Source: Planctomycetales bacterium (GTDB taxonomy: Bacteria; Planctomycetota; Planctomycetia; Pirellulales; Thermoguttaceae). From it: 27,337 nt of DNA. Shown here piece by piece: positions 14,426-23,158 of this stretch (positions are counted from its first letter, which is position 1; every line of letters begins with the position of its first letter). The position numbers and the translations under genes were made by a program. The notes under the pieces are model-generated. The model saw only the letters and a list, made by a program, of their open reading frames with translations. It was not told the origin of the DNA and made no database searches. Location of the stretch: contig SKOZ01000105.1 in the NCBI GenBank assembly GCA_007119795.1, positions 1-27,337 of the forward strand. The letters are read 5' to 3'.

Positions 14426-15277
14426 TCAGACGGCGCGCACGTGCTCGCCCAGGAACCGGGCGAGGGCCTCTTGCCAGGTGGGCATGGGGGGGGCGCCGTG
14501 GAGACGATGGTATTTCGTGGTGTCGACGACGCGCGAGATCCCCCACGCAGGCGGTGGTTCTTCACCACGTTGAGGCTCGATCGTCACGTCGCGGTCCAGT
14601 AGCCGGAAGAGCTCGCAGCCGAACTCGTACCAGCTCGACGCACCCCGGTTCACTACGTGATAGATCCCATAGGCCCCGGTGCCGATGAGGAAGCGCAGGG
14701 CGCGGGCCAGATCCAGCGTGCAGGTCCACGAGCTGCGGCGGTCGGCCGGAAGCCGCAGGGGCTGGCCTTCCTCGGCCTGCTGCAGCATGTCGTACAGGAA
14801 GCTGCGGCGGGCACGTGGACCGGCGGGCCCGTAAAGGCCGCTGGAACGGACAATGAAATGCTTGTCCCAGCGAGCCACGGTCTGCTCCGCCTCGTACTTG
14901 CTCTGGGCATAGGTGCCGCGGGGAGAGGGCGGATCGCTCTCGCGGTAGCCGGATTCGTTCTCGGGGTCGCCGAAGACAGCGGTGCTGCTGGCCAGCAGCA
15001 GCGGGCAGTCGAGTTCGACGCACGCCTCGACGACGTACCCGGTCCCCTGGACGTTAATTGCCCGGCATAGCTTCGGCTGCCGCTCGGCATTGGCCGCGTC
15101 CGTATAGGCCGCGGTATGAATCACCGCCCGCGGACGCAGGGCCACCAAGGTCTGCAAAACGGCGTCGCGCTCGATCATATCCAACACCGGCAGGTCGACC
15201 CCTACCACCTCGTCGCCGAGTTGGCGCGTCAGGGCCGTGCCGAGCTGCCCTTGGTAACCGGTAACCACGATCTTCAT
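14426..15277 (-). CDS. RmlD-type NAD(P)-dependent sugar reductase/epimerase
   Basis: This 283-aa member of the extended short-chain dehydrogenase family is closest in feel to RmlD (dTDP-4-dehydrorhamnose reductase). A Rossmann start KIVVTGYQGQLG (G7, G10, G13) binds the dinucleotide. LLLASSTAVFG carries the catalytic Ser/Thr region, and Y123-x-x-x-K127 (YAQSK) is the active-site pair. HTAAYTDAANAE is typical of the RmlD group. The C-terminal part (VVNRGASSWYEFG, then TWQEAL near the end) is the substrate domain. GGAGGGG eight bases before the ATG at 15277 fixes the start. It would act on a nucleotide-linked sugar for surface polysaccharide, but no other rhamnose genes are in the window, so the exact substrate is open. 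Confidence 0.88.
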   Translation of the reverse strand: MKIVVTGYQGQLGTALTRQLGDEVVGVDLPVLDMIERDAVLQTLVALRPRAVIHTAAYTDAANAERQPKLCRAINVQGTGYVVEACVELDCPLLLASSTAVFGDPENESGYRESDPPSPRGTYAQSKYEAEQTVARWDKHFIVRSSGLYGPAGPRARRSFLYDMLQQAEEGQPLRLPADRRSSWTCTLDLARALRFLIGTGAYGIYHVVNRGASSWYEFGCELFRLLDRDVTIEPQRGEEPPPAWGISRVVDTTKYHRLHGAPPMPTWQEALARFLGEHVRAV

Positions 15278-15367
15278 GACACGCCCCTCCATGGTTGTGG
15301 TCACCGCGAGGTGACCAGGACTTGCGGATGGATTTACGACTGCCTCCAGGGCGGCCTGCTGAACGCT

Positions 15368-15916
15368 TCAAGCCCAGGGCAGGCCCTCCCACACACGCTC
15401 CTGCCACTCTCGCTCTCGCCTTGGGGCCCGGACCACGTGGCCGACAGCTGCCTCGACCCAGGGATCGATGCGCCGCGGCGAGTCGATCCACCCCACGGCC
15501 CCCGCCTCCCGGAAAGCCCCCTCGAGCACGGCCAACTCCTCGCAGCCCGCCGCCGCCACCGCCGCGTGCGGGTATTCGCGCTCGGCGGCCAGGAGGCGAT
15601 CGAAGAGCGCCTCGGCATTCGCCGCCGTGACCTCCACAATCGCAAAACTGGCCGGGAAATGCCCGAGCCACGCACCCAAGCCGGCCAGTCCGGCCGCCGC
15701 CCGCAACGGCACCCGGCCCCGGAGGACTCGGCGCAGGGAACCTCCCCAACGCCCGCTGCTCTCGCAGAGGATCAGGCAGGCAGTCGCGGATCGATCGGAT
15801 GGCCGGGACCGGTTGGAATCGGTGTCAAGCACTAGCAAAATCGTAGAGATTGGCGCCGCGGCCGACAAGCGTCCCCGCGGCCGAAGGGTATCGGTGACAG
15901 CCACATTGACGGTCAC
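15368..15916 (-). CDS. Pseudo-receiver-like protein, 182 aa
   Basis: I do not recognise a named family. From about residue 46 the chain alternates strands and helices like a CheY receiver: ACLILCESSG, a helix (WGGSLRRVL), a strand (SFAIVEVT) where the phospho-Asp would be replaced by Glu, HAAVAAAG, then AVGWIDSPRR where the usual Lys-Pro would stand. It would thus be a non-phosphorylated variant. The GTG start at 15916 overlaps the upstream TGA by four bases (GTGA), which suggests coupling. A second GTG four codons on has a better-spaced GAGGAG. The first 45 residues are poorly conserved-looking, so the start is uncertain. It lies between the ceramidase-like and reductase genes. Confidence 0.65.
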   Translation of the reverse strand: MTVNVAVTDTLRPRGRLSAAAPISTILLVLDTDSNRSRPSDRSATACLILCESSGRWGGSLRRVLRGRVPLRAAAGLAGLGAWLGHFPASFAIVEVTAANAEALFDRLLAAEREYPHAAVAAAGCEELAVLEGAFREAGAVGWIDSPRRIDPWVEAAVGHVVRAPRREREWQERVWEGLPWA

Positions 15917-17316
15917 TCCTCACTGGATGCCAGTTCCTCGAGCATCTCGATGGCCGCCGCGACGAGCATCTCGCCACTTCCAGCGGCGACCCGCGAATTG
16001 ATCACCTCGTAGTCGCCCTGGGGGAATGCTTCCCGGTTGGGGATGTAGGCCGGGGCGTCGTTGGCCAACTCGACAATGAGCGTGGCCGGGAAGGGCGAGC
16101 CCGCCTTGATGTCCAAGCCCAGCTCGACGAACACCTCGCCGGGCAGCGTCACCAGGGCGGCCTGATCCGAAAGCCGGAAGACTTGAACTTCCAAGGGGTA
16201 CGTGTCTCCCCAACGCGCCCGCATCTCGGCGAGGGATCGGATCTTGGCAGCCCGCCGCTGCTGGAGGAAGACCCGCTCCTCGACCAGGGGCTCGCGGTTC
16301 TGCGGGTACGATTCGGCCCAAGCCAGCTCCTCGTCGGTATAGGTCTGCAAAGGGGCGTCGACGACTGTCTGCCGCACGGCGAGTACCGGCTGCGCGGGGA
16401 CGAGTTCGGGAAGGGCTTCGAGGATGGTCTCCCCGAGGGCCACGCCGATCTCGCGGGTGATCCCCTCGGGGCCCGGCGTCGGCGGCGGACCGGAGACGTC
16501 GAAGTGGTTCACGTTTCCGCAGGCACCCAATCCGAAGAGGGAGTCGAACGAGTCGCCCAGTTCGCGGCGCAGCGTCTCCTCAATGAAGTAGGGGTAGTCG
16601 GCGCTGTATTCGGTGCTGGCTACGGTGTCCAGATGCAGGGCGAACGAGATCAGCGACGCCAGCGGCTGCCGCGATGCAGGGTCGCGGAAGAGGACGATCC
16701 CGACCTCCGGATCGACCGGCCCTACCGCTTCGACGATGCCGGGATTCTGGAAACCCGGGTTGAATCGCACCGAGCCGTCCTTCATGAGGAAGCGGCGGTT
16801 GAAGGCCAGCCCTTCTTGCTCGGCGGTGCCCGCCGCGATCGCCATGGGCTTCGCTTCTTGCTGCGCGGTGCCGACCGCCGCGGCGATCTTGGCCATCGTC
16901 TCCTCCAGGCCCTCGGAGGCGAAGCGGCCGGTGTGCGTGTGGGTGGCGGCCACGGCGATGTGCTCGAGGGGGATTCCCGTCGCCTCCGCGGCGCGGCGGC
17001 GGATCGACTGCGCCATGTCGTAGCGGACGGAGATCACGTCGCAGAGTACGAACGCCGCTTCGACTTCGCCCTGGCGGAGGTAGAGAACCTTGGCCCAAAG
17101 GGGGTCGGCGACGGCGGTGCTTTGGCCGCGGTAGTGGGCGTCACCGACCGGCGGGGTGATGTTCAGGCGCGCCAGGCCCACCTCGAGCGGCGGCGCCGCG
17201 GGATCCTCAGCGCCGCGGAGTTCGGCGGCCGTCCCGGCGAGGGCCAGGAGGAGCACGACGCCGGGTAGTAGGGACAAGAACGGGCGTCGTGCCTGGCGGG
17301 GGAAAGTGCGGTTCAT
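15913..17316 (-). CDS. Neutral/alkaline non-lysosomal ceramidase-like hydrolase
   Basis: This 467-aa exported enzyme has a signal peptide at residues 1-36. It resembles the N-terminal domain of neutral ceramidase, a zinc amidase. Visible family features are GLARLNITPPVG (47-58), DVISVRYD, the zinc-binding THTHTG (125-130), a second His in FALHLDTV (H228), SADYPYFIE, the GACGNVNHF loop (264-272) and LPGEVFVELG (391-400). It is shorter than full ceramidases (about 650-700 aa) and lacks the C-terminal Ig-like domain, as do many bacterial homologues of unknown substrate. The ATG at 17316 is preferred over that at 17337 because GAGG lies nine bases before it. It faces glnE across a 250-bp divergent gap. 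Confidence 0.88.
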   Translation of the reverse strand: MNRTFPRQARRPFLSLLPGVVLLLALAGTAAELRGAEDPAAPPLEVGLARLNITPPVGDAHYRGQSTAVADPLWAKVLYLRQGEVEAAFVLCDVISVRYDMAQSIRRRAAEATGIPLEHIAVAATHTHTGRFASEGLEETMAKIAAAVGTAQQEAKPMAIAAGTAEQEGLAFNRRFLMKDGSVRFNPGFQNPGIVEAVGPVDPEVGIVLFRDPASRQPLASLISFALHLDTVASTEYSADYPYFIEETLRRELGDSFDSLFGLGACGNVNHFDVSGPPPTPGPEGITREIGVALGETILEALPELVPAQPVLAVRQTVVDAPLQTYTDEELAWAESYPQNREPLVEERVFLQQRRAAKIRSLAEMRARWGDTYPLEVQVFRLSDQAALVTLPGEVFVELGLDIKAGSPFPATLIVELANDAPAYIPNREAFPQGDYEVINSRVAAGSGEMLVAAAIEMLEELASSEE

Positions 17317-17565
17317 CGTGGGGTACCTCATCGTCACTCGTATGGCTCGGGGTGCCCGGCGAGGAGGAGTCGTGGGATTGGGAGGCCGGTGCCGGCGGAG
17401 CCTCTTCTCGCGCGGGAGCGCCCCCCATTGTAGACTGGTTGTGCGGCAAAAGGGACCAGGGGAAGCGCCCCGGCGAGCGGACGATGGACATTCCGCCGGC
17501 GGACGGCTACGATGACATCAACGATTGCCGTTCTGCGGAGGGGGCACCGTCATCGCAGCGCCTCG

Positions 17566-20500
17566 ATGGACATCGACGAACTTCGACGCTACCTCGACGA
17601 CCCCACCGCCGCGGCCGAGTGGCTGGGCCGCTGGAAGCTCGCCGATCCGCGGCGCGGGCGCGCCAGCCTGGTGCGGATGGCCACCGCCGGGGTCACGCTC
17701 GATCTCTTGGCCGCGATCGTCGATCAACTCGGCCGCCGCCTGCCGTTCTGTCCCGATCCGGACATGGCGCTGAACAACCTCGACCGCTTCGTGGCTGCGG
17801 CGCGCAACCCCCTGTCCGTGGGCACCCTCTTCGAGCGCGACCCGGAGGCACTCTCCACGCTGGTGCAGATATTCTCCACCAGCCAGTACCTGAGCGACCT
17901 CTTGGTTCAGGACCCGGAAAGCCTCGACCTCCTGCGGCTCACCGAGGGTCAGCCCGTAGCCCGCCAGGCCCTCGTCGACGAAATCGTCGCCGAGGTCGAC
18001 GCCCTCCAGCATGATGCCACGGTGCTCGCCGCCCTCCGCCGCTTCAAGCGCCGCGAGACGCTCCGCATCTCCTACGGCGACATCATTCGGCGCCAGGCCC
18101 TGGAGACGGTCACGCGGCAGATCTCCTTCCTCGCCGACGCCATTGTGGAAGCCGCCCTGCGGTCCGCCTGGCGGACGGTGGCCCAGCGGACGGGCAACCC
18201 CTCCGGCCCCGCCGGCGAAGCGGCCTCGATGGTCGTCCTCGGCCTGGGGAAGCTCGGCGGCGAAGAGCTCAACTACTCGAGCGACATCGACCTGGTCCTT
18301 CTCTACAGCGGCGAAGGGCAGACCGATGGGCGCAAGGCGATCGGCAACGCCGAGTTCTTTCAACTCGTGGCCCGCGAGATGGTGCGGCTGCTCACGGAGA
18401 CCTCCTACCTGGGAGCGGCCTACCGCGTCGACCTGCGGCTCCGCCCCGAGGGTCAGCGGGGGGCGATGGTCGTCGGCGTCGACTCGGCCCTGGCCTATTA
18501 CGAGGCCCGGGGGCGGACCTGGGAGCGGCAGGCCTTCATCAAGGCCCGACCCGTGGCCGGCGACCTCGTTCTGGGGCGGCATTTGCTCGAGCGGATGGCC
18601 CCCTGGATCTACCGGCGCTACTTGACGCGGGCCGACATCAGCGGCATCCAGGCGCTCAAGCGCCGCATCGAGCGGCGCAACCGCCGCGAAGGGGGCGCAG
18701 CCCGCGACGTGAAGACCGGCCACGGCGGCATCCGCGACGTCGAGTTCGCCATCCAGTTCCTCCAGCTCCTCAACGGCGCGGACCTCCCTCAACTTCGCAC
18801 GGGAAACACCCTGGAGGCGATCGGCCAACTGGAACGGGTCGGTTGTCTGAGCAGCCAAGAGCGGTCGTTGCTCACGGAAAACTACGTCTTCCTCCGCCGC
18901 ATCGAGCACCACCTGCAGATCATGTTCGATTTGCAGACGCACGTGATGCCCGAGGGGGCCGTGGAGCTCCGCAAGCTGGCCCTGCGGATGGGCTATGTCG
19001 AGAGGGCGGGCCGGCCGGCACTGGCGGCCTTCGAGGGCGACTACCGGCAACGCACGGCGATGAACCGGCGGATCCTCGACCACCTCCTCCACGACGCCTT
19101 CCGGGACGGCGCGGAGGTGGAGGCCGAGGTCGACCTGATCCTCGACCCCGACCCGCCGGAGGAACGGGTCTTTGAAGTCCTGGGCAAGTACGGCTTCGCC
19201 GACGTCCGGCAGGCCTACCGCAACCTGATGGCCCTTTCCGAAGAGAAGATCCGCTTTCTCTCCACGCGCCGCTGCCGGCACTTCCTGGCAGCCATCGCGC
19301 CGCAGCTCCTCGGCGCCATCGCGGCCACTCCAGATCCCGATGCGACTCTGGTGAACCTCGACCAGGTGAGCGCCTCGCTAGGCGGCAAGGGCGTGCTCTG
19401 GGAGCTCTTCAGCTCCAATCCCCCGTCGCTGCAGCTCTATGTCCGGCTCTGCGCGTACAGCCCTTTCCTTTGCAGCATCCTCACCAGCAATCCGGGGATG
19501 ATCGACGGGCTCATGGACAGCCTGGTCCTGGACAAGCTCCCCACGCCTGAGGCGCTGCGGAACACGCTGGCAGATCTGGTCCGCGCCGCAGAGGATTTCA
19601 CCCCCATCCTCCACAGCTTCAAGAACGACCAGCAACTCCGCGTGGGTGTCCGCGACATTCTCGGCAAGGAGGACGTGCAGGCCACCACCGCCGCCCTTTC
19701 CGCAATCGCCGAGACGTGCCTTGCAGAGATCGCCCACCACGAACACCGCCGCCTTGCGGCGAAGTTCGGCACGCCCCGCGTCGGCGAGGGACTCCGCCGC
19801 GGCGAGCCCTGCGAGATGGCGATCCTGGCCATGGGGAAGCTGGGCGGCCGGGAGATGAATTACCACAGCGACCTGGACATCGTCTTCCTCTACGAGGTCG
19901 AGGGGCACACGGCGGCGACCGGCCGCGGCGAGCGCACCACGAACCAGCACTTCTTCAGCGAGCTGGGCCAGCGGATCATCCAAAGCACCAGCCGGCTGGG
20001 GCCTTCCGGACGGCTGTACGAGGTCGACGCCCGCCTGCGGCCCACCGGCCGGAGCGGCTCGCTGGCCGTCTCGCTGGGCGAGTTCTCTCGGTATTTCGCC
20101 GAGGGAGACGGCCAGCTCTGGGAGCGGCAGGCGCTTTGCAAGAGCCGGGTGGTCTTCGGCTCGGACGGCGTCGCGGAGGCGGCGGCCACGGCGGTGGCGC
20201 GAGCGGCCTTCTCCCACCGCTGGCGGCGCAACGACGCCGAAGCCATCTGCCACATGCGGCACCGCCTCGAGCAGGCTGCCCCCCCCGGGGACGTGAAGCG
20301 GGGGGAGGGGGGCATCGTGGACATCGAGTTCGTCGTGCAGATGCTCCAGCTCAAGCACGGCCGCAGTCAGCCCGCAGTCCGCAACCCCAACACCCTGGCG
20401 GCTCTCGACGCGCTCCACGAAGCCGGATGCCTGACCGCGGCCGATTGGCGGCACTTCACCGAGAGCTATCGCTTCCTGCGGACGCTCGAGGGACGCCTGC

Positions 20501-20694
20501 GGCTGATCAGCACCACCGCCCGCGACCGCCTGCCCGAGGCCCCCACAGAACTGGCCAGACTGGCCCACCTGATGCATCTGGCCGATGGCTCCCAACTCAT
20601 CGAGGCCTGCGCCCGCCACACCGCCGAGAACCGCCGCCGCTTCGCGCGCCTCTTCGATCAGGAAGGGGACGCGAGACAGTCTAGCCGAGCCTAG
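17566..20694 (+). CDS. glnE: Bifunctional glutamine synthetase adenylyltransferase/deadenylase
   Basis: This 1042-aa enzyme adds AMP to and removes AMP from glutamine synthetase according to nitrogen status, signalled by PII. Both nucleotidyltransferase halves are present, each with a G-K-L-G-G and D-x-D signature: GLGKLGGEELNYSSDIDL (about residues 226-243, adenylyl-removing half) and AMGKLGGREMNYHSDLDI (about 755-772, adenylylating half). Each is followed by a GlnD-UR-like helical domain (RDVEFAIQFLQLL and IVDIEFVVQMLQLKHG). R-L-R-P-E/T-G motifs follow both. It is slightly longer than the E. coli protein (about 946 aa). The ATG at 17566 begins MDIDELRRYL; the ATG at 17512 would add 18 residues of non-typical composition. 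Neither has a strong ribosome-binding site. Confidence 0.95.
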   Translation: MDIDELRRYLDDPTAAAEWLGRWKLADPRRGRASLVRMATAGVTLDLLAAIVDQLGRRLPFCPDPDMALNNLDRFVAAARNPLSVGTLFERDPEALSTLVQIFSTSQYLSDLLVQDPESLDLLRLTEGQPVARQALVDEIVAEVDALQHDATVLAALRRFKRRETLRISYGDIIRRQALETVTRQISFLADAIVEAALRSAWRTVAQRTGNPSGPAGEAASMVVLGLGKLGGEELNYSSDIDLVLLYSGEGQTDGRKAIGNAEFFQLVAREMVRLLTETSYLGAAYRVDLRLRPEGQRGAMVVGVDSALAYYEARGRTWERQAFIKARPVAGDLVLGRHLLERMAPWIYRRYLTRADISGIQALKRRIERRNRREGGAARDVKTGHGGIRDVEFAIQFLQLLNGADLPQLRTGNTLEAIGQLERVGCLSSQERSLLTENYVFLRRIEHHLQIMFDLQTHVMPEGAVELRKLALRMGYVERAGRPALAAFEGDYRQRTAMNRRILDHLLHDAFRDGAEVEAEVDLILDPDPPEERVFEVLGKYGFADVRQAYRNLMALSEEKIRFLSTRRCRHFLAAIAPQLLGAIAATPDPDATLVNLDQVSASLGGKGVLWELFSSNPPSLQLYVRLCAYSPFLCSILTSNPGMIDGLMDSLVLDKLPTPEALRNTLADLVRAAEDFTPILHSFKNDQQLRVGVRDILGKEDVQATTAALSAIAETCLAEIAHHEHRRLAAKFGTPRVGEGLRRGEPCEMAILAMGKLGGREMNYHSDLDIVFLYEVEGHTAATGRGERTTNQHFFSELGQRIIQSTSRLGPSGRLYEVDARLRPTGRSGSLAVSLGEFSRYFAEGDGQLWERQALCKSRVVFGSDGVAEAAATAVARAAFSHRWRRNDAEAICHMRHRLEQAAPPGDVKRGEGGIVDIEFVVQMLQLKHGRSQPAVRNPNTLAALDALHEAGCLTAADWRHFTESYRFLRTLEGRLRLISTTARDRLPEAPTELARLAHLMHLADGSQLIEACARHTAENRRRFARLFDQEGDARQSSRA

Positions 20695-20873
20695 CCCCCT
20701 TTGGCGGGGAGGATGGCGGACGAGAACCGATCTCGCGACGAGGGCAAAGTCCGGGAAGCAGAGAAACGCTATGTCATCTGAACAAGCGGGGCGCATCTCA
20801 ATGGTCTGAGGCGGAAGACGGCAAGGAGAGGATCGGCGGACGGGAATGTCCGGCGTTGACCGAAACGTCCGGC

Positions 20874-22217
20874 CTAAGGGGAGAGGATCTCGCGGATGGC
20901 GGCGAGCAGCTCGGAGCCTTGGGACGAGAGGGCGACGTCTGTCTGGGTGCCGCGGGCGAGGTCCTTGACCTGGCAACGGGCCGCGGCGAACTCGTTTTCC
21001 CCGGCGATGACGGCGATGCGGAAGCCGCGGCGGTCGGCGTACTTGAGCTGCTGGCCGATCCGCTTCGGCTCCGGGTAGACCTCGACCCCCAACCCCGCCG
21101 CCCGCAGCAGGGCGGCCAGCCGAAGGTAGTCGTGGAGGCGGTCGGCGTCGAAAAAGGGGATGAAGACCTCGGCCGGCGTGGTCACCCGCTCGACCATGCC
21201 CAGTTCTTCCATGGCCGCCAGGAGGCGATCGAGCCCCAGCGAGGCGCCGACGCCGGGAAGCTCCTCCTTGGTGAAGAGGCCCGCCAGGTTGTCGTAGCGG
21301 CCCCCGGAGCAGACGCTGCCGATCTGGGGCAAGGCATCGAGGAAGGTCTCGTAGATGGTCCCCGTGTAGTAGTCGAGCCCGCGGGCGATGGAGAGGTCGA
21401 GGACGATCCGCTCCGCGGCCACGCCCGCCGCCCGCACCCCGGCGAGGACCTCCTCGAGCCGCGCCAGACCGCCCCGCCCCCGCTCGCTCCGGGCCACCAG
21501 GGTTGCAGCCTGGCGGAGGACCTCCTCGTTGCTGCCGGCGATCTCGGTCAAGGCCAGCACGTCGGCGGCCTGGGCAGCCGTGCAGCCGGCTGCATCCTCC
21601 ATCTCCGCGGCGACCTTCGCGGGGCCGATCTTCGCCAGCTTGTCGAGGGCCCGCAGGACCGCCGCGGCCCGCTCGGCCAGGCCCAGCGCATCGAGCAATC
21701 CGGTGAGCACCGCGCGGTTGTTGATGCGGATCGTGAAGTCGGCGAAGCCGATGGCCCGCATCAGGTCGTGGATCACCAGGGCCGTCTCGATGTCCGACAC
21801 CGGACTGCGGGTGCCGATGGTGTCGAAGTCGCACTGCATGAACTCGCGGTAGCGGCCCCGCTGCGTGTTCTCGCCCCGCCAGACCGTGGCGATGTGATAG
21901 CGCTTCAGGGGCGTGCCGAGACGGCCGATGTGCTGCGCGGCGAACCGCGCCAAGGGGACCGTCAGGTCGAAGCGGAGCCCCACCCAGCGGTCGCCGTGGT
22001 CCTGGAACTTGTAAAGCTGCTTGTCCGACTCCTCGCCCCCCTTACCGGCGAGAATCTCCAAGTATTCCAGCGCCGGCGTGTCGATGGGGCTGAAGCCGTA
22101 GGAGCGGTAGACCCGCCGCGCGGTCTCGATGAGCCGCTCGCGGGGGATCATGGCCTCGGGCAGGTAGTCGCGGAATCCCTTCAGCGTCCGCGGCGCGATG
22201 CGCGTCGTGTCGTTCAA
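20874..22217 (-). CDS. hisS: Histidyl-tRNA synthetase
   Basis: This 447-aa class II synthetase charges tRNA-His. The N-terminal RTLKGFRDYLP is the family's opening motif. Motif 2 is at about 112-135 (VWRGENTQRGRYREFMQCDF), the histidine-specific RGLDYYTGTIYE at 279-290, SGGRYDNLAG at 304-313, and motif 3 GVGASLGLDRLL at 322-333. The anticodon domain runs from about 346 to the end. No ATG precedes the opening motif. The best start is a TTG at 22215-22217, seven bases after GGGAAG. The cysteine-cluster gene ends 20 bp upstream, so the two form one transcript. The gene converges on glnE. Confidence 0.95.
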   Translation of the reverse strand: MNDTTRIAPRTLKGFRDYLPEAMIPRERLIETARRVYRSYGFSPIDTPALEYLEILAGKGGEESDKQLYKFQDHGDRWVGLRFDLTVPLARFAAQHIGRLGTPLKRYHIATVWRGENTQRGRYREFMQCDFDTIGTRSPVSDIETALVIHDLMRAIGFADFTIRINNRAVLTGLLDALGLAERAAAVLRALDKLAKIGPAKVAAEMEDAAGCTAAQAADVLALTEIAGSNEEVLRQAATLVARSERGRGGLARLEEVLAGVRAAGVAAERIVLDLSIARGLDYYTGTIYETFLDALPQIGSVCSGGRYDNLAGLFTKEELPGVGASLGLDRLLAAMEELGMVERVTTPAEVFIPFFDADRLHDYLRLAALLRAAGLGVEVYPEPKRIGQQLKYADRRGFRIAVIAGENEFAAARCQVKDLARGTQTDVALSSQGSELLAAIREILSP

Positions 22218-22237
22218 GGCGGCGCTTCCCTTGTTGG

Positions 22238-22696
22238 CTACACGAGCACGGCCAGCGGCTCGGGCCGCGGACTGCGGATGCTCCCCCCCGGCCGCGGGCC
22301 GAGCACCGCCTCCGCGTATTCCTCGACCTGCTCGGGCGTCTCCCAGTAGTGGTCGTAGACCCAGTCGTCTTCGTACTCGCAGTTTTCCGTGCTGTAGTCG
22401 CGGCAGATCTGCGGCCGGGTGGCGTAGATGCCGCAGCGGTTGTCGTCCCGGAGGTGGCGGCACTTCGTGTGGACCAGCAGGTACCAACATGCTTCTTCGA
22501 CGAACACGCTGGCGCGTTCGTGCAAGAGGTACCAGCGGATGAAGTCGAAGTCCTGCCACTCCGTGGGGGTTTCGATGGGCAGCGCGAAGTAGCGGCAGCA
22601 CTTGGCCGTGCAGTGGTCGCACAGGGAACCTCCGGCCGGCAGGTCTTCGCGGTGCGGCTTGGGGTGGATGTTCGTGGGGTGATAATGACCGCGCAT
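22238..22696 (-). CDS. YkgJ/UPF0153-type cysteine-cluster protein
   Basis: This 152-aa protein carries the CxxCxxxCC signature (CDHCTAKCC, residues 26-34), then CRHLRDDNRCGIYATRPQIC (79-98) with the family's C-x-Y-x-x-R-P-x-x-C pattern. Nine cysteines in all suggest a bound iron-sulfur or zinc cluster; YkgJ-family proteins are of unknown function. The C-terminal part is acidic and aromatic (YEDDWVYDHYWETPEQVEEY). A strong GGAGG lies six bases before the ATG. It is the first gene of a two-gene transcript with hisS. Confidence 0.88.
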   Translation of the reverse strand: MRGHYHPTNIHPKPHREDLPAGGSLCDHCTAKCCRYFALPIETPTEWQDFDFIRWYLLHERASVFVEEACWYLLVHTKCRHLRDDNRCGIYATRPQICRDYSTENCEYEDDWVYDHYWETPEQVEEYAEAVLGPRPGGSIRSPRPEPLAVLV

Positions 22697-23158
22697 GTTA
22701 TTCCTCCAAACGTCTTTATCATCGAGGTTACCAAAGCGTCTGCGGTTCGGCCAGCCGGCGGGGGTTGCCTCCCGCGCTGGCGGCGGACACCGTGGCCGTT
22801 AGCGTTACCACGAGGCCACCCCCCCCGACGGGAGTGGCTGCTGAACCGAACAGGGGTTGAAAAACCTCGGGGCGCGGGTATGTTGGGGCGGTGGGGCAGT
22901 GCGCGAGGATGGCGGTGCGCCCCCGACGGTCGGGGGACGCCAAACGTGCCGCAAGGTGCCTCGCCGGTTCGGTCCTCCGCTCCGGGCCCGCATCGATGCG
23001 GGGTTCGAAGGGGGAGAGCCGGCGTCGCTGGTTGCCAGGTTGCGCCGTCCGGCCGTTTGTGAGCCGCCCTTGGCGCTCTTCTCCATTTTTTTCTATTGTC
23101 CAATCCTCCGGGCAGCAGCTACCGCGGATTCTTTTCGAGCGGGAAACGGTTTCGGCCG
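22697..23158. other. Divergent gap with palindromes
   Basis: This gap of about 460 bp between the YkgJ-type gene (minus) and the membrane-protein gene (plus) has no convincing frame. It contains a perfect 16-bp palindrome, CCCGCATCGATGCGGG (22987-23002), and a hairpin CCCCCGA (22920-22926) with TCGGGGG (22930-22936) around CGG. An imperfect GCCAC/GTGGC pair encloses a C run near 22815. AT-rich bases near 23084-23100 may belong to the promoter of the plus-strand genes. I cannot assign exact promoter boxes. Confidence 0.5.
22987..23002. repeat. Perfect 16-bp palindrome
   Basis: CCCGCATCGATGCGGG is self-complementary over all 16 bases. It stands about 157 bp before the membrane-protein start and 290 bp before the YkgJ-type start, in divergent upstream sequence. 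This is what a dimeric regulator's operator would look like. With no central loop it is a better DNA-binding site than an RNA hairpin. Confidence 0.45.

Noticed and set aside
17518..19281. 587-codon minus frame opposite glnE
   Set aside because: It is an antisense shadow of glnE without a domain signature or ribosome-binding site.
20740..20755. GAGGGCAAAGTCCGGG, resembling the conserved start of bacterial RNase P RNA
   Set aside because: The gap between glnE and hisS is only 179 bp and I see neither the complementary 3' element nor the other conserved RNase P blocks. It is taken as chance.
19378..21834. 818-codon minus-strand frame across the end of glnE and hisS
   Set aside because: It crosses the glnE 3' half in antisense and runs out of frame through hisS; its first half is Arg/Gly/Pro-rich. 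Both genes are unmistakable in their own frames.
23029..23044. GGTTGCCAGGTTGC-like sigma-54 site before the membrane-protein gene
   Set aside because: GG-N10-GC spacing is right, but the -24 box keeps only TGG and no sigma-54 activator is nearby. In GC-rich DNA this level of match is expected by chance.
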